DNA from: a virus
Length of the DNA stretch: 45,082 bases
Reading direction: 5' to 3' (one strand)
Virus record (IMG/VR): IMGVR_UViG_3300027763_000093
Location: 1-45,082 of that record
This document shows, one piece after another, positions 7,551 to 16,973 of the stretch (positions within the stretch are counted from its first letter, which is position 1; each line of letters begins with the position of its first letter). A program made the translations under genes and the position numbers. The notes under the pieces are model-generated. The model did not search any database. It had not been told where the DNA came from and was given only the letters and a program-made list of their open reading frames with translations.

Positions 7551-8474
7551 TTGGAAGATTGGTCAAAGCTTATAACCGTAAATTTTGTAGGTGGATTCTG
7601 TGGAGATTTCATCTGTTCTTTAGCATATAATAGTTATTATAACAGAGAAATATTTCTTGATGATAGAGTAACAAAAGCTACGCACATTCCAACAAATGAA
7701 AGTCTTCCGTGCTTAATATATGATGGGGAAACATTTAAAGATTTTGACTTACTAACTCACATTTATTATAATCACGATCTTTTTCAGACATTAGTTGATT
7801 ACAATGCACATATTAATAAAAACTTTGGGTTCTCAGAACTTCGGTACGAACAACTATCAAAGATATATTTAGTATGTTACGATAAAGATCGTGATGTTTT
7901 TATAAAAAACGTACAAGAATTCTGTAGATCTATAATTCCAGGTAATCTTAAAGACTTTGTAATTCTGCCACACACTACATCAGACAATAGGATTCCTGAG
8001 TTTTATTTAAGCAATATGTTTCCTAAATCTAATAATTTAACTATCGTTTGCTCAGATGATAGATTTAATAAGTATTTTCGACTTCTTGGTTATCATAAAT
8101 TCTATGGAAAATTATATAATAACGATATAAAAGAATCAATGAAGATTTGGAATTCATTTAATTCTGGATTATTATCCACTTTTCAAAGGTCGTATTTTAA
8201 AGATCTTCCAGGATCTAATGAAACTAAGATTTACATAGATAGATTCTTATTTGACTATGACGCCAGTTATATTGAAGAGATGGAAGCAATCTTTTCAAAT
8301 ATAATGAACGCTGAAATAAAATATGATAGAAATAAAATAAAAAATTATCGAGAATTGAATAGATCTATAATGGCAAAGTATCTTGAAATAGAACCCGATT
8401 TTGATCACACTAATCTTGAAAATATAAAAAAGATCAATAAATTTATGAATGATATTCACGGTGCTTCACAATAA
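7551..8474 (+). CDS. Unknown accessory protein, paralogue family A (member 1)
   Basis: A 307-residue protein without a recognised domain. Its N-terminus KLITVNFVGGFCGDFICSL parallels the proteins at 8449 and 26216 (a beta-strand, a glycine loop with G-[DE], then a helix). The C-terminus has IYIDRFLFDY followed by an acidic helix and a Y-x-x-L/M-N-x-x-[IL] segment, also seen at 8449. The layout is vaguely like phage sulfotransferase-type P-loop proteins, but I cannot confirm a P-loop. The start is a TTG at 7551 with only a weak GAGTGA site. The next gene overlaps by 26 bases. It belongs to the accessory operon leading to the tail-fibre genes. Confidence 0.75.
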   Translation: MEDWSKLITVNFVGGFCGDFICSLAYNSYYNREIFLDDRVTKATHIPTNESLPCLIYDGETFKDFDLLTHIYYNHDLFQTLVDYNAHINKNFGFSELRYEQLSKIYLVCYDKDRDVFIKNVQEFCRSIIPGNLKDFVILPHTTSDNRIPEFYLSNMFPKSNNLTIVCSDDRFNKYFRLLGYHKFYGKLYNNDIKESMKIWNSFNSGLLSTFQRSYFKDLPGSNETKIYIDRFLFDYDASYIEEMEAIFSNIMNAEIKYDRNKIKNYRELNRSIMAKYLEIEPDFDHTNLENIKKINKFMNDIHGASQ

Positions 8475-9183
8475 TCTCATAACCATAAACTATCCTCACG
8501 GTTATCATGGCGACTTAATAGCTTGTTTAATAACCAATACGCGGCCGAATCTGTCCAAAAGCCTCACTGCAACTTATACAACTCCCGGAATAATTTCAGC
8601 TTTTGGCGTAAAGAATCTCGATATCATAGTTGGGATGCACGATTCGCAAAAGAATAGAGATTTTTTCTTCAGTCAAGACACGAAGTTTGCTAAAAGACAG
8701 TGTTACTATTACATTCAGTTACAAGGCGAAGACTTTAGAGAAAACTTAAGTGATAACCTAAGACATCAGTTTTCGCATTTATACGATAAGAAAACTGTTT
8801 TTAATACGCATTATTGTAACCATCAAAATTTTCTTCCTCTTCAAGAGATATTTCCAGGATCACTTAACGTTTTTCTCACGTTAGAGAATAAGAACAATAA
8901 ACCGCTATACGATTTCTTATTCGAATATAAGATACTTAAATACTATAAGAACACTTCTGCTTACGAATTCTTTAAAGATAACTTACACAGCGAACCACAT
9001 GAAACTGAGACGCCCGTGTACGTTGATAGGTTAATGACAGAAGATGGACTTAAATACGCAAAAGAACTAGAGTCTTTATTTGACTGCAACTTTGATGCTA
9101 AACTGTTGAATAGATATAAATTAATGAACGAGCAACTGCTCATGAATAATGGATACGTGTATGAAAATCTTGATCACTGGTAA
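8449..9183 (+). CDS. Unknown accessory protein, paralogue family A (member 2)
   Basis: A 244-residue protein. NLITINYPHGYHGDLIACL matches the N-terminus of the preceding gene product, and VYVDRLMTEDG plus YKLMNEQLL match its C-terminus, so the two are diverged tandem duplicates. The ATG lies inside the previous gene (26-base overlap); a GTG at 8461 would also keep the conserved region. The function is unknown. Tight overlap with neighbours on both sides suggests coupled translation with the SDR and radical SAM genes that follow. Confidence 0.75.
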   Translation: MIFTVLHNNLITINYPHGYHGDLIACLITNTRPNLSKSLTATYTTPGIISAFGVKNLDIIVGMHDSQKNRDFFFSQDTKFAKRQCYYYIQLQGEDFRENLSDNLRHQFSHLYDKKTVFNTHYCNHQNFLPLQEIFPGSLNVFLTLENKNNKPLYDFLFEYKILKYYKNTSAYEFFKDNLHSEPHETETPVYVDRLMTEDGLKYAKELESLFDCNFDAKLLNRYKLMNEQLLMNNGYVYENLDHW

Positions 9184-9727
9184 CCCAGAGTTTGGTTTAG
9201 CTAAGTCTTTATATAAGATTTATCCAGAAGCCATGTTCGTGAGCAGACACAACGATCACGATATAACCAAGAAAAAGATTCGCGAGCATATTGCGATGGT
9301 TTCTCTAGAGTATGATGTATTCATAAACAACTCTGCGCTGCATGCTTTTAATCAGACGCTTCTTCTTGAAGAAATTTATAACGCAGCTGCGAAGATAGGA
9401 CACCAACTCCACATCATTAATGTAGGAAGCACTACTGATAAGGTGAATGGATCTCGCGTTTGGATGTATAATACTGAGAAGAAAGCTCTCAGGGATATGA
9501 ACAATACGATGGGTCTCGTTTCAAACTGGCAAAAAAGTTCGGGTCCGAAGGTGTCGTACATTAGCTTCGGTACGCTATCAAATAATCAGCATAAGCATCA
9601 AGACAGACAATGCATAGACATCGATGAAGCGGCGTCGTATATAAAATGGATAGTCGATCAACCGAGTTATCTTTCAATAAATGAAATAAGCATCGATAAA
9701 ATGCAGTGCGAGTCTTGGGATGAATGA
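9161..9727 (+). CDS. SDR-fold (Rossmann) oxidoreductase-like protein
   Basis: A short-chain dehydrogenase/epimerase-like protein of about 188 residues. It starts with MKILITGNPEFGLA, a dinucleotide-binding strand and glycine loop, has an INNSA block in place of NNAG, a serine in INVGS, and a YxxxK in MYNTEKKAL, which together form the usual catalytic set. SDR enzymes use NAD(P)H to reduce or epimerise sugars, alcohols or related substrates; the substrate is unknown here. An alternative ATG at 9149 adds four residues; I choose 9161 because the first strand follows at once. It overlaps genes on both sides. Confidence 0.8.
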   Translation: MKILITGNPEFGLAKSLYKIYPEAMFVSRHNDHDITKKKIREHIAMVSLEYDVFINNSALHAFNQTLLLEEIYNAAAKIGHQLHIINVGSTTDKVNGSRVWMYNTEKKALRDMNNTMGLVSNWQKSSGPKVSYISFGTLSNNQHKHQDRQCIDIDEAASYIKWIVDQPSYLSINEISIDKMQCESWDE

Positions 9728-10829
9728 ATTAAACTGGAGCAACTACGACTTTACAAAAATCCCATTAGACAAGATAGTAAGTATAGGTCAAAGGTCTATG
9801 CTTTATCGTGACTTATTCGTAGTCAGTTGGATCTTAGGTAGATTCTGCAATTATAGTTGCTCGTATTGCTGGCCATACGCGCATAGTCGGATTAAAGATC
9901 ATAGATCTACTGAACTGTGCCTAAAAACAGTCGATGAGATTAAGCGCCAATCTAGGTTAAATGGATTCAATAGTTATCACTTCAGTCTCTCTGGAGGCGA
10001 ACCAACGTTCCATCCTGGGTACTTAGACATACTTCAGCACTTAGCTGACGACGTTCCAAACTGTAACTATACGTCTGTTCATATGACGTCTAATTGCTCG
10101 CAGAGCATGAAGTTCTTTGAGAAGTATGTGCGTATCGCTTCGAATTTTAATCGTGTTTCGGTTACCGCGTCTTTTCACAAAGAACATCTTAACACTCCAG
10201 AGAAAGTTGCTGAGTTTGCTGATAAACTCGAGTTCTTTCAAAGTTGGGACATACAGGTTACGATCAACATGGTCATGGTTCCAGAATGGTTCTATGAGTT
10301 ATACGAAGAGGCGATGTACTTTCACGATCGCGGAATCAACGTTACTCTGAAACCACAAAGTGATCCGAAAGCTTCAGTCGTAGTTCCTGGATATACAGAT
10401 CACATGTTACAGATCTTATGGAATGGTATGCCGCAAAGATTCTTCACAGATACGAAGAAGCAAATCATTAGGCCTAAAGCAAAGCGCCATCTCGAAGATA
10501 TAGCTATCGAAAACGATAGTAAAGTTCCGCAAGACTTTCAAGTAGAACTTACCGATGAGCTCGGCAATAAATGGTACATGGATCAATCCGAAAGATTCAA
10601 CGCTTTCAACTTCAACAAATTTGAAGGATGGATGTGTAACTCTGGTTATCAGTCTTGTATCATTAGAGAACCCGATGGTACAGTTAAGAGAAGTTATAGT
10701 TGTCACGATAAACCACTCGGAAACATCGAAACCGGATTTAACTTATTTCCAAAACCCATGCTATGTACTACAAAGACCTGTGTGTCAAGTGCTGATAGCA
10801 AGATACCAAAGAGGTTAACAAATGTCTAA
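9720..10829 (+). CDS. Radical SAM enzyme with SPASM-like C-terminal region
   Basis: A 369-residue protein with the core cysteines Cys43, Cys47 and Cys50 (FCNYSCSYCW) and a canonical SGGEPT. The C-terminal 70 residues contain further cysteines (GWMC, SCII, SCHD, MLC, TCVS) with a GNI block, as in SPASM-type auxiliary-cluster domains. Unlike the genes at 2885, 3987 and 37235, this one has the usual core-first order. Its start overlaps the SDR gene by eight bases and its end overlaps the FkbM methyltransferase gene by eight bases, so these enzymes probably act in one modification pathway. The substrate is unknown. Confidence 0.92.
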   Translation: MNELNWSNYDFTKIPLDKIVSIGQRSMLYRDLFVVSWILGRFCNYSCSYCWPYAHSRIKDHRSTELCLKTVDEIKRQSRLNGFNSYHFSLSGGEPTFHPGYLDILQHLADDVPNCNYTSVHMTSNCSQSMKFFEKYVRIASNFNRVSVTASFHKEHLNTPEKVAEFADKLEFFQSWDIQVTINMVMVPEWFYELYEEAMYFHDRGINVTLKPQSDPKASVVVPGYTDHMLQILWNGMPQRFFTDTKKQIIRPKAKRHLEDIAIENDSKVPQDFQVELTDELGNKWYMDQSERFNAFNFNKFEGWMCNSGYQSCIIREPDGTVKRSYSCHDKPLGNIETGFNLFPKPMLCTTKTCVSSADSKIPKRLTNV

Positions 10830-11493
10830 CGAACAATTTACTTTTAAGCGTGTTAATGGATACGAATGTAAAGTTAGACATGAAATGGTTGATGGTGTTG
10901 ATGAATGGCTGTGGCCTTGGGACGACCAAGGACTTTGGCTTGGTCCGAGTCAAGAGTGGCCAGCTATGAAGGAGCTTATACTTGAACACTGCAAATCATT
11001 TGATACAGTCTTACAGGCCGGTGGTGCATGTGGGATGTATCCAAAACTACTTTCTAATATATTTGAAAGAGTAGTAACATTTGAACCCGATCCAATTAAC
11101 TTTTTCTTTTTATCACATAATTGTAAAGATCAAAGAATAACTAAGTTAAACGCCGTTTTAGGTAATGATAATAGATGGGCAACATTCAATTATCCTGTTG
11201 AAAACAATAGAGGTACTGGATCTGTAAGTTTTAAAGAAGACGATCCTATTTCCGGTAACACACTGATGTTCAAAGGAGACAATATTGTTTTTAAAAAATT
11301 AGATCTAATCTATCTTGACGTTGAAGGCAGCGAGTATCACGCCATTACTGGATTGATAAATAACATTAGACTGCATAAACCAGTAATTATATGCGAAAAC
11401 GCACACGCGGGCCCAATTGATTATCTAGCCAACTTTGGATATTCAGTCGTAGCTCGATCTAACTCGGATACGGTGATGAAAGTCATTGAATAA
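10822..11493 (+). CDS. FkbM-family SAM-dependent methyltransferase
   Basis: A 223-residue class I methyltransferase. The SAM-binding part is VLQAGGACGMYPKLL (residues 63-77), with an acidic strand end VVTFEPD (84-90), and DLIYLDVEGSEYHAI (161-175) is the FkbM hallmark. FkbM enzymes O-methylate sugars or small molecules. AGAGG precedes the ATG, which overlaps the radical SAM gene by eight bases. The stop overlaps the next gene as TAATG. Its place between modification enzymes and tail-fibre genes suggests that it methylates a glycan or a modified residue on the virion or host surface; this is inference. Confidence 0.88.
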   Translation: MSNEQFTFKRVNGYECKVRHEMVDGVDEWLWPWDDQGLWLGPSQEWPAMKELILEHCKSFDTVLQAGGACGMYPKLLSNIFERVVTFEPDPINFFFLSHNCKDQRITKLNAVLGNDNRWATFNYPVENNRGTGSVSFKEDDPISGNTLMFKGDNIVFKKLDLIYLDVEGSEYHAITGLINNIRLHKPVIICENAHAGPIDYLANFGYSVVARSNSDTVMKVIE

Positions 11494-12398
11494 TGGATGA
11501 AAAGAAGTTTCTAGAAAATTTTGCTAAGGCTCTTGGGGCCGAAGACACGCTTAATAAACTAGAACAAAAAGAAATTCAGCAAGAAAAAATGCTTAGGGGC
11601 ATGGCAAAACTCTTAGGTACAGAAGAGCTTTTGGAAGAAATAGAGACTAAAAAAGCTAAAGAAAAAGCGGCAATAGAAGAAAAGAAAGCAAAAGAAAAAG
11701 CAGTAATAGAAGAAAAGCGTGAAAAAGAACGTAAACTTTTAGAACAGATGAATGCTGCGCTTTCGCGTCTTGTTTCTACTGCACAACCCGAATATGAAAA
11801 AATAATCGAAGAAGAACTCAATGAAGTAATTCCTTTTGTCAATCATCCAGATAAAAGTGTTACTGAAGATATGATCGTAGTTCCTGTAGAAAAAAATCCT
11901 TTTAAACCAATTAAACCAAAACAAATAACATTTGAAGATTTACAAGCACAACCAGAACTTCCAGTTGATGATTTCGTTACAGATGCAGTTAAAAATCTTT
12001 CAAAAACTGCGACTGGTCAAATACAACAAAAAACAGATGATATTCCTGTAGGATTTAGAAGAGAATTAGATCTTATAAAAAAATCAATCGTCGATCTTCA
12101 TCTTTTTGCTTCTCGTCATTCGCAGCACGGTGGCGGCGGTGAAGTTAATTTGCGCTATCTAGATGACATTGATAGAACATCAATTGCAGATGGATTATTT
12201 TTAAAATATGATGCGGAATCTAAAAAATTCGTATTCGCCGCTCCTTCAGGATCGGCTACAACACTAGAAGGTTTGACTGATATTGTTATCACCGATAAAT
12301 CCGATGGTGCTATCATACAATATGATGTCAATGATAATAAATACCATATAAAACAACTAGCACTTATAACATCAACTATAGATTCAGGAATTTTTTAA
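11493..12398 (+). CDS. Virion structural protein with coiled coil (tail-fibre module)
   Basis: A 301-residue protein. Residues 1-90 are a charged coiled coil with two near-identical repeats (AKEKAAIEEKK / AKEKAVIEEKR). The middle is Pro/Lys-rich, and the C-terminus holds LEGLTDIVITDKSDGAIIQYD. That last block (a Ser/Asp-rich loop then G-x-x-[IL]-x-Y-D) is typical of tail-fibre-associated proteins in marine T4-like phages. It is followed directly by two fibre genes. It probably forms a trimeric stalk or neck/tail-fibre connector. The start is set by the TAATG overlap with the methyltransferase gene. Confidence 0.75.
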   Translation: MDEKKFLENFAKALGAEDTLNKLEQKEIQQEKMLRGMAKLLGTEELLEEIETKKAKEKAAIEEKKAKEKAVIEEKREKERKLLEQMNAALSRLVSTAQPEYEKIIEEELNEVIPFVNHPDKSVTEDMIVVPVEKNPFKPIKPKQITFEDLQAQPELPVDDFVTDAVKNLSKTATGQIQQKTDDIPVGFRRELDLIKKSIVDLHLFASRHSQHGGGGEVNLRYLDDIDRTSIADGLFLKYDAESKKFVFAAPSGSATTLEGLTDIVITDKSDGAIIQYDVNDNKYHIKQLALITSTIDSGIF

Positions 12399-13880
12399 AT
12401 GTCAGGTCCACCAGCAAATAAAATTCAAATTAAAAGATCGGTTTCTAACGCCGTAGTTACCGGATTATCAAACGGTGAATTAGCGTTTACACAAGTAAGT
12501 AACACATTGTTCATTGGATTGCCAGACGGTTCTGGCGTTGTAGCTATTGGCGGGGCTAGATATCCTGGTACGTTAACTGCAAACCAAGCGCTTGTTGCTA
12601 ACTCGTCTTCTGCAATTGATAAAGTCATTGTTGCAAACGCAGTTATTACGTCAATATATGCTAATGGCGCAGTAGGTACTACTAGTCAAATTCTTGGATC
12701 TAATTCATCGGGCGGACTTTTTTGGCGTGATGCTGGGTCTCTTGGTACAAACGTTGATTCTCAATTTGCTTGGACTAATACACAAACGTTTTCTAATACC
12801 ATTACATTTAATGGCGCCGTTTTAGCTAATACTGTTAATTCTACGTCATATACTGTAGGAACAACTTTCACAGCAAACTCAACAGTTGTTAATGCTGTTT
12901 CTTATTATGCTGGAACTTTACTTGTTGCAAATAGTACTGTATCTAATGCAACACATCTAGGTGGAACAGCCGCTTCAGGATATCAAACAACAGCGGGATT
13001 ATCTGCTAACGTTGCAACTCTTGCTGCTAACGCTGCTACTTATCTAAACGGTAAGACTGAAGGCAATCTTAATGTCAATAATGCTCTAACAGCAAACGCT
13101 ACTACTTACGTAAACGGCAAAACGGAATCTAACCTAAACGTTAATAATGCGCTAACAGCAAACGCTGCTAGTTATCTAGGTGGTAATACTGCTTCAGATC
13201 TTCGTACATATTCTGAAACAACTGCAGGAAATGCTTATACTTGGGCGATGGCAAACACGTTGTCTCGCAATGGTTCTTATACCGGCAATAATACACTCGG
13301 TGGAACAAACACCGTTATTTCTAGTAACTTGGCTATTTCAGGATCTATTCTTTCAAATATTGTTCCCGCGGCAAACGTTACATATAATCTTGGTAGTACC
13401 GGATTAAGATATAATCAGATATTCTCATCTAACGTTACCGCAGAATATATCACAGTAGGAAAAGATCTTTCTGTGTCTGGTAACCTATATGTTACGGGCA
13501 CCGTTGCTTACATCAACACAACATCTTTTTCCACGACTGATTCGCTGCTACAATTTGCATCAAATAACACAGTTACAGATGTTCTTGATATTGGTTTCTT
13601 TGGTCAGTATCTGGATACTGCAACTGTAAAATATACGGGTCTATTTAGAGATGCTACTGATGGCACATATGCATTATTTGCTGGCTTAACAGAGGCTCCA
13701 TCCGCCACAGTAAATACTGCTGCAGCATCATATGGTTATGCAAGCTTGAAAACATATATAACTTCAAGTGCTCTTATAGCAAATTCGACTCAGACAAATA
13801 TCACCGCAAATTCGACTATATCTGTTGCAATTACTGCAAATACATTGAGCTTTGATAATATAGACGCCGGAACATTTTAA
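12399..13880 (+). CDS. Tail-fibre protein with Mtd-like N-terminus
   Basis: A 493-residue protein. The first 50 residues (IQIKRSVSNA...NGELAFTQ..NTLFIGLPDG) match the N-terminal attachment domain seen in Mtd-like tail fibres. The rest is low-complexity, rich in Ala, Asn, Ser, Thr and Val, with repeats of the type TANSTVVNAV, VANSTVSNATHLGGTAASGYQTTAGL and NVNNALTANA. Such beta-rich repeats fit a fibrous trimer. A 60-residue segment is shared with the next gene. It starts one base after the previous stop and lacks a clear terminator. Fibre function is strongly suggested by position and composition; the receptor is unknown. Confidence 0.85.
   Translation: MSGPPANKIQIKRSVSNAVVTGLSNGELAFTQVSNTLFIGLPDGSGVVAIGGARYPGTLTANQALVANSSSAIDKVIVANAVITSIYANGAVGTTSQILGSNSSGGLFWRDAGSLGTNVDSQFAWTNTQTFSNTITFNGAVLANTVNSTSYTVGTTFTANSTVVNAVSYYAGTLLVANSTVSNATHLGGTAASGYQTTAGLSANVATLAANAATYLNGKTEGNLNVNNALTANATTYVNGKTESNLNVNNALTANAASYLGGNTASDLRTYSETTAGNAYTWAMANTLSRNGSYTGNNTLGGTNTVISSNLAISGSILSNIVPAANVTYNLGSTGLRYNQIFSSNVTAEYITVGKDLSVSGNLYVTGTVAYINTTSFSTTDSLLQFASNNTVTDVLDIGFFGQYLDTATVKYTGLFRDATDGTYALFAGLTEAPSATVNTAAASYGYASLKTYITSSALIANSTQTNITANSTISVAITANTLSFDNIDAGTF
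12866..13030 (+). repeat. Segment shared between two tail-fibre genes (copy 1)
   Basis: This stretch encodes TANSTVVNAV, then a tyrosine-rich turn, LLVANSTVSNATHLGGTAASG and YQTTAGLSANVATLAAN. The same protein sequence, with mainly synonymous differences, is encoded at about 14797-14961 in the neighbouring gene. A weaker third copy starts at about 15945. Such blocks allow recombination between fibre genes. Confidence 0.75.
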
Positions 13881-13924
13881 CATGATCTAACCTTGCAGTA
13901 TATACTGCGTTATGAGGATGCCAC

Positions 13925-16900
13925 ATGGCTCAAAATCGAATTCAAGTAAAACGTACTTCCACGTCTGGAAGAACGCCTAATACAACTAGCTCAGCAAATG
14001 GTCAATATATTGCTGCGGGTGAATTGGCTCTGAATATGACCGACAAGACGTTTTTTACGTCTGACGGCACAAACTTAATTTATGTCGGTTCAAACGTTAA
14101 TTCGCTTGCCGTAGGCACGACAATAACAGTTAATGGAAGTGTAGGTACTGCTGGTCAAGTTCTAACATCAGGTGCGGGTACTAACGCATACTGGTCAACA
14201 CCCACAACTGGAACTGTGACTTCTGTTGCGACTGGTAATGGTATGACCGGCGGTCCTATTACTAGTACAGGAACTGTATCAGTTGTCGCTAATAGTGGAA
14301 TCGTTGCGAACTCTACAGGTGTTTTTGTCAATCCGAATACAGGTATAGTTTCAAACGCTACAGGTGTTTATGTTAATGCTACATATATTGCAACTATCAG
14401 CGCAAATAATGCTTCATTTCTAGGCACAGTTGCTGCTGCATCATATGTTCAAAACACTGATTCTAGAACTTTATCCGGAAACCTCGTTATATCTGGTACA
14501 AGCTTTACACCATCATCAAATACTATTTTATTAGGAAACTCAACACAACGCTGGGTTCTTTCAGCCAATACAGGTAGTTTTAGCGGAGCAGTTTCTGGCA
14601 TTACTACGCTTGATGCTGGTAATACTACGATCACTGGATTTGCTAACGTCACATCCACAATCCAAGGCGGTTCTAGTTTAGCAATTGCAGGAGCTCTATC
14701 GGGCGTTACTACAGCTGCGATGGGCAACACAACTATCACTGGATTTGCAAATGTATCAACTTCAGTAAACTCTGCGTTATTAACTGTTGGGGCAGCATTC
14801 ACGGCAAACTCAACAGTTGTTAACGCAGTCACATATTATTCTGGAACATTATTAGTTGCAAATAGCACTGTATCGAATGCGACACATTTAGGTGGAACTG
14901 CTGCTTCAGGTTATCAAACGACCGCAGGTTTGTCTGCTAACGTTGCAACTCTTGCTGCAAACAACGCATCATATTTGGGCACTGTTGCTGCTGCTTCATA
15001 TGTTCAAAATACAGATAGTAGAACATTAAGCGGCAACTTAAACTTTACTGGTGCTAATCAATATTTTAGTACAGCACTATATGTTGGTGCCAATGCCGGT
15101 ATAAATGCGACAGCTCATTATATTGGTAATAGCACAGTATTTGCAAACGTAACTGCAGGACAGTTAATTTTCTCATCTAATAGCACTAATACTTCAACAA
15201 TTAATAGCACATCATTCACTGGCACAGCTAACAATGCATCTTATCTTGCAAATGTTGCAGCAGCTAACTATGTTCAGAACACCGATAGTAGAACATTAAG
15301 TGGTAACTTAAACTTTACGGGCGCTAATAGTTATTTTTCTGGCAAGACAACTCATGCAGCTAACCTTGTATTAGCCGCTGGCATTGATGTTATTGATTCT
15401 ACTGCTTCACGCGGAACCGCGGGGCAGGTTCTAACATCTAATGGAACTGGTAACATATATTGGTCAACTATTTCTGCTGGTGTGAATACAACCGCGCAAT
15501 ATACGTTTTCTAATACTATAACATTTTCTAATACAATAACTGTTGCTAATATATCTGCTAATGGAACTACTGGTACTTCAGGACAAGTATTAGTTTCTAA
15601 TGGTACGTCACTATATTATGCCAATAGCGTATCAGCTACCATTTATTACGCAAATGGATCAGTTGCTTATCAAAGTATAAGTTCTTCAGTGACTCCTACT
15701 GGCAGTAATACTGAATTATACTTTAATGATTCTGGATCAATTAATACTAATGCATATTTAACATTTAATAAATCCACTTCAACATTAACAGTTAACAATA
15801 TTACCGTTCCCTCTAACTCTACCGTTAATGTTGTAATAACTGCTACGAGTATTACGTTATCTAATACAACTGCGGTTCCATGGATTGCTAACACAATTGG
15901 TGCATATCATACTGGAACTATTAATGCTGCATCGCATACAGTAGGAACATCATTTACAGCAAATAGCACATTGGTAAACGCTGTATCACTGCTATTAAGT
16001 ACTAATACCGCAACAATTGGTACTGCTGCATATCATGTTGCTAACGGGAATTTCGGTGTTGGGACGTCTTCGCCTAGTGCCAAAATGCATCTTGCAGATG
16101 AAAATAATGCAGGTTGGAGATATGATCAATACAATACCAGCGATGGAACCAACTTTAGAAATTATAGAGCAAGAGGAAATATAGCATCACCAACCGCAGT
16201 TCAAAGTGGCGATAGATTGGGGTCATTCCTTGGTGGTGGGTATGGTGTAACTGGTGGTTTTAGTGGTCCTAATGGCGGTATGTCTATCTGGGCCGCTGAG
16301 ACTTATACGGGAACTGCAGCTGGAACATATTTAACATTTAGTACTGCTGCTACAGGTTCAAACCCAGCTGGTGGTGGAACCGAACGTATGCGTATTGACG
16401 CCGCTGGCGCCATAACTCAACTTAATGCTACATCTGGCCAAGGTGCTATCATTGGTGAACAAACGTTCCGCTTACCTTCTAACCTCACTGCAATCGGTCC
16501 AACCATTGCTGACTTCTTTGGTGCAACATCATCCATATCTTTGGAAGCATCATCTGTTTATGAGATTCGTGCATATTGTATGTTTGCGAAGACTACCGCC
16601 GGAACTGCTACATGGACTTTAACATCATCTTCTGCTCCTACACTTGTAGTAGCAACATATCTAGGATCTCCAATTACAGGTCTTGCTGCAGGTGCAATAA
16701 CTTCAGGATTTGCTTCAGCGGCGGCATCACTTACAACTGCATTTGCTGCGACCGGTTCATTAACAACGGGTGTTAACCACGCATTCCAATTTACCATTCA
16801 AGTTATTACTAACGCAGCAACAAACTTTAGGTTTCAACTAACACAGAGTGCTGGTACTGCTACACCATCTAATGGTTCGTATTACACAGTGAAGAAGATC

Positions 16901-16927
16901 AGTGCTTCAACCGGCACATTCGTATAA
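13925..16927 (+). CDS. Large tail-fibre protein, repeat-rich, Mtd-like N-terminus
   Basis: A 1000-residue protein and the largest in the window. Residues 1-55 (IQVKRTSTSGRTP...GELALNMTDKTFFTSDG) form the same attachment-like domain as the preceding gene. The middle (about 60-700) is a run of Ala/Asn/Ser/Thr repeats, including three copies of a block with NAS[FY]L.TVAAASYVQNTDSRTLSGNL. Residues 715-820 (FGVGTSSPSAKMHL, GTNFRNYRARG, GGGTERMRIDAAG) resemble the C-terminal part of phage fibres that carry GTxxP-type and MRIDxxG blocks. The last about 150 residues form a distinct hydrophobic, beta-rich head that is a good candidate for receptor contact. A GAGGA site precedes the ATG. Confidence 0.88.
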   Translation: MAQNRIQVKRTSTSGRTPNTTSSANGQYIAAGELALNMTDKTFFTSDGTNLIYVGSNVNSLAVGTTITVNGSVGTAGQVLTSGAGTNAYWSTPTTGTVTSVATGNGMTGGPITSTGTVSVVANSGIVANSTGVFVNPNTGIVSNATGVYVNATYIATISANNASFLGTVAAASYVQNTDSRTLSGNLVISGTSFTPSSNTILLGNSTQRWVLSANTGSFSGAVSGITTLDAGNTTITGFANVTSTIQGGSSLAIAGALSGVTTAAMGNTTITGFANVSTSVNSALLTVGAAFTANSTVVNAVTYYSGTLLVANSTVSNATHLGGTAASGYQTTAGLSANVATLAANNASYLGTVAAASYVQNTDSRTLSGNLNFTGANQYFSTALYVGANAGINATAHYIGNSTVFANVTAGQLIFSSNSTNTSTINSTSFTGTANNASYLANVAAANYVQNTDSRTLSGNLNFTGANSYFSGKTTHAANLVLAAGIDVIDSTASRGTAGQVLTSNGTGNIYWSTISAGVNTTAQYTFSNTITFSNTITVANISANGTTGTSGQVLVSNGTSLYYANSVSATIYYANGSVAYQSISSSVTPTGSNTELYFNDSGSINTNAYLTFNKSTSTLTVNNITVPSNSTVNVVITATSITLSNTTAVPWIANTIGAYHTGTINAASHTVGTSFTANSTLVNAVSLLLSTNTATIGTAAYHVANGNFGVGTSSPSAKMHLADENNAGWRYDQYNTSDGTNFRNYRARGNIASPTAVQSGDRLGSFLGGGYGVTGGFSGPNGGMSIWAAETYTGTAAGTYLTFSTAATGSNPAGGGTERMRIDAAGAITQLNATSGQGAIIGEQTFRLPSNLTAIGPTIADFFGATSSISLEASSVYEIRAYCMFAKTTAGTATWTLTSSSAPTLVVATYLGSPITGLAAGAITSGFASAAASLTTAFAATGSLTTGVNHAFQFTIQVITNAATNFRFQLTQSAGTATPSNGSYYTVKKISASTGTFV

Positions 16928-16973
16928 GGAATATAGTATACTATGCTAATGGATCACAAGCATACCCATAGAA

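Noticed and set aside
14449-14832. Minus-strand ORF in the large tail-fibre gene
   Set aside because: Shadow of repetitive low-complexity coding sequence on the plus strand.
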